Shown here: positions 62,640 to 64,000 of the stretch, piece by piece
How the letters are laid out: each line of letters begins with the position of its first letter
Numbering within the stretch: the first letter of the stretch is position 1
Origin: Mitsuaria sp. PDC51
Lineage (GTDB): Bacteria > Pseudomonadota > Gammaproteobacteria > Burkholderiales > Burkholderiaceae_C
Direction: 5' to 3'
Assembly: GCF_900113225.1 (NCBI RefSeq)
Contig: NZ_FOZE01000002.1
Location: forward strand, 682,001-746,000
DNA: 64,000 nt
Program-made: the position numbers and the translations under genes
The notes under the pieces: model-generated
Seen by the model: only the letters and a program-made list of their open reading frames with translations
Told to the model about the DNA's origin: nothing
Database searches by the model: none

Positions 62640-64000
62640 TTGAGGAAGATCGCATCCGCGACGCTGATCCGCGTCCATCCGCGCGAGCGCCGTTGCACGG
62701 TGGAACTGGTCGAGCTCGACCGGCCCGCCGGCCGCACTGGCAGCGATGACGCGGCCCGCTACGTCGTCAACGTCCGCCAGGACAGCGGCGAGTCGTCGCT
62801 GACCGCCACGCCCTGCTCCCTGGCCGAGGCGCAGCGCCGCGCGCTGGACTTCCTGCGCCGCCGGCTCGCCGCGGGCGAGACGCTGCTGCGGCGCGATGGC
62901 TTCGAGGCGCTCGGCGTCGAGCCGGAGATCGCCGCGGCCCCGCTTTCCACCCCCTCCGTTCCCACGGCCTCCACACCTTCGGGCACCCCCGCCGGCCCGG
63001 TCCCGCCGGCCATCGCCGCGCTCGTGGCCCGTTTCGCGCCGGCGCGCTGGACGCTCGAACCCGACGATCGCCGCGCTCGCGCCGCCTGGCGCGTCGCCGA
63101 ATACAGCGACCGCGACGACACCGATTCCGCCTCGCAACGCGCGCTCCGGGCGCTGGTGCCGCGGCTGGTCGAGCTGCTGGAGAGCGGCTCCGACCTGCTC
63201 GACCTCTGCCTGGCCGCCGCGATCGGCCGGCTCGGCGATCCGGGCGCGGCCGAGGCCATGGCCGTGCTGTCCGAGCGCGGCCGCAGCCCGGCCACGAAAC
63301 GGTATGCCCACCAGGCGCGGCTGATGCTGCTGGCGCCCGACGCGCTGCAGTCGCACCTCGAGGTCGCCGCGAGCCAGTGGTCCGCGGAACTGGCGCTGCC
63401 GGCCGAAGGCCCGGCGCTGGTGCTCGCGCTGCTCGACGCGCTCGATGCCCGCCGCCTCGACTGGCCCGACCTGCTGCAGGACTGGTACGACCTCGCCCTG
63501 GTCCGCCCCGACGTGCGCGCGAAGGTGTTGAGCCTGCTGCGCGCGCTGCCCCTGCAGGCCGAGGCCTTCCAGGCGCTGCGCTACGTCTACAAGACTGCGG
63601 AGCTGCGCCGCGACGCCGAGGTCCTCGGCCTGCTGCATGCGCGCTTCGAGAACACCCGTCCCGCCCAGGGCGGCCTGACGACGCGCCACTACCTGGACCC
63701 ATCCACCGGCGAGTGGATCGTCCGCAGCGCCGGCAGCAAGCGCAAGCCGGCGCGCGCCTACGGCCGTCGCACGCGCGAATACCTGCGCCTGCGCGGCTGG
63801 CGCGGCCTGCGGCGGCTGGCGGCGATCGGGCATCCGCATGCGCCGGTGCTGGCGGTCGAACTGCTGCTGGGCCTGCGCGACGACGAGGTGCCCGCCGCGG
63901 TCACCGAGACCCACATCGAATGGCATCGCCTGCAGACGACGCGCACCGAGCGCCACTTCCCCGCCGGCGCGCATTGGCTGCTGGTGTCGCGCCTGCTGCT
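62640..64000 (+). CDS. Large HEAT-like repeat protein, 3' part missing
   Basis: The frame from TTG 62640 (AGGGGGAG upstream, 6-7 bases) is open to the window edge: 453 codons seen. The N-terminal 85 residues (TLIRVHPRERRCTVELVELDRPAG .. RYVVNVRQDSG .. SLAEAQRRALDFLRRRLAAGE) faintly resemble a WGR-type domain. Then a Pro/Ser/Thr linker, then Ala/Leu/Arg-rich helical pairs (LVEAIGRLGDPGAAEAMAVLSE and RRLAAIGHPHAPVLAVELLLG) like HEAT repeats. The start codon is inferred from the ribosome site; no ATG or GTG fits better. Homologues of this architecture are seen among WGR/YehI-like proteins, but this is a guess. Confidence 0.6.
   Translation, partial: MRKIASATLIRVHPRERRCTVELVELDRPAGRTGSDDAARYVVNVRQDSGESSLTATPCSLAEAQRRALDFLRRRLAAGETLLRRDGFEALGVEPEIAAAPLSTPSVPTASTPSGTPAGPVPPAIAALVARFAPARWTLEPDDRRARAAWRVAEYSDRDDTDSASQRALRALVPRLVELLESGSDLLDLCLAAAIGRLGDPGAAEAMAVLSERGRSPATKRYAHQARLMLLAPDALQSHLEVAASQWSAELALPAEGPALVLALLDALDARRLDWPDLLQDWYDLALVRPDVRAKVLSLLRALPLQAEAFQALRYVYKTAELRRDAEVLGLLHARFENTRPAQGGLTTRHYLDPSTGEWIVRSAGSKRKPARAYGRRTREYLRLRGWRGLRRLAAIGHPHAPVLAVELLLGLRDDEVPAAVTETHIEWHRLQTTRTERHFPAGAHWLLVSRLL

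Overview
The window is about 64 kb of very GC-rich chromosome with dense, short-spaced genes on both strands. The gene set and order point to a betaproteobacterium of the order Burkholderiales: tyrS next to a divergent M23 peptidase, then anmK, erpA and rpsI-rplM; yggS divergent from pilT-pilU; a catalase-peroxidase; a NodT-type efflux operon. A Roseateles/Mitsuaria/Rubrivivax-like member is my inference from the style of the proteins, not something the sequence proves. I see no insertion sequence, prophage, CRISPR array, tRNA or rRNA gene.

Layout. 1-6 kb: the N-terminal part of a TonB-dependent receptor (cut by the window edge), a cytosolic 5'-nucleotidase and a large exported tricorn-like S41 peptidase. 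6-15 kb: housekeeping block with tyrS, M23 peptidase, anmK, erpA, rpsI, rplM, a GNAT protein, a DUF2726 protein and the kinase srkA. 15-19 kb: htpG with a heat-shock (sigma-32 type) promoter, a TRIC-type channel and the ribosome-assembly GTPase ylqF. 18.8-23.8 kb: a probable copper-handling operon (TonB-like protein, Met/His/Cys-rich protein, His-tailed small protein, TolC-like channel, multicopper oxidase, CusF-like chaperone). 23.8-39.4 kb: a signalling and motility block with two chemotaxis receptors, two diguanylate cyclases and the twitching ATPases PilT and PilU, interrupted by a beta-hydroxyacid dehydrogenase and an unusual solitary 2-oxoglutarate dehydrogenase E1 paralogue. 39.6-43 kb: redox enzymes. 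43-48 kb: a NodT-MacA-MacB tripartite efflux operon preceded by a striking nested dyad. 48-54 kb: small lipoprotein/VOC pair, outer-membrane channel-like protein, chalcone-isomerase-like protein, glutaredoxin, a HTH regulator with a beta-propeller partner, CAP-domain lipoprotein. 54-57.4 kb: katG and a 1-Cys peroxiredoxin, with an OxyR-like site abutting the katG promoter. 57.5-64 kb: a tandem pair of unknown exported paralogues, a membrane protein, a LysR/SDR/tautomerase cluster in which the SDR lacks its catalytic tyrosine, and two unknown proteins at the right edge, the last one cut off.

The strongest leads for something undescribed are the tandem exported paralogues (57536-59285), the E1 paralogue without an E2-binding arm (31309-33972), the copper operon with its two unnamed metal-ligand-rich proteins, the Tyr-less SDR plus tautomerase, and the nested dyad at 47952-48016. 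All long open frames antisense to conserved genes were treated as artefacts of high GC.
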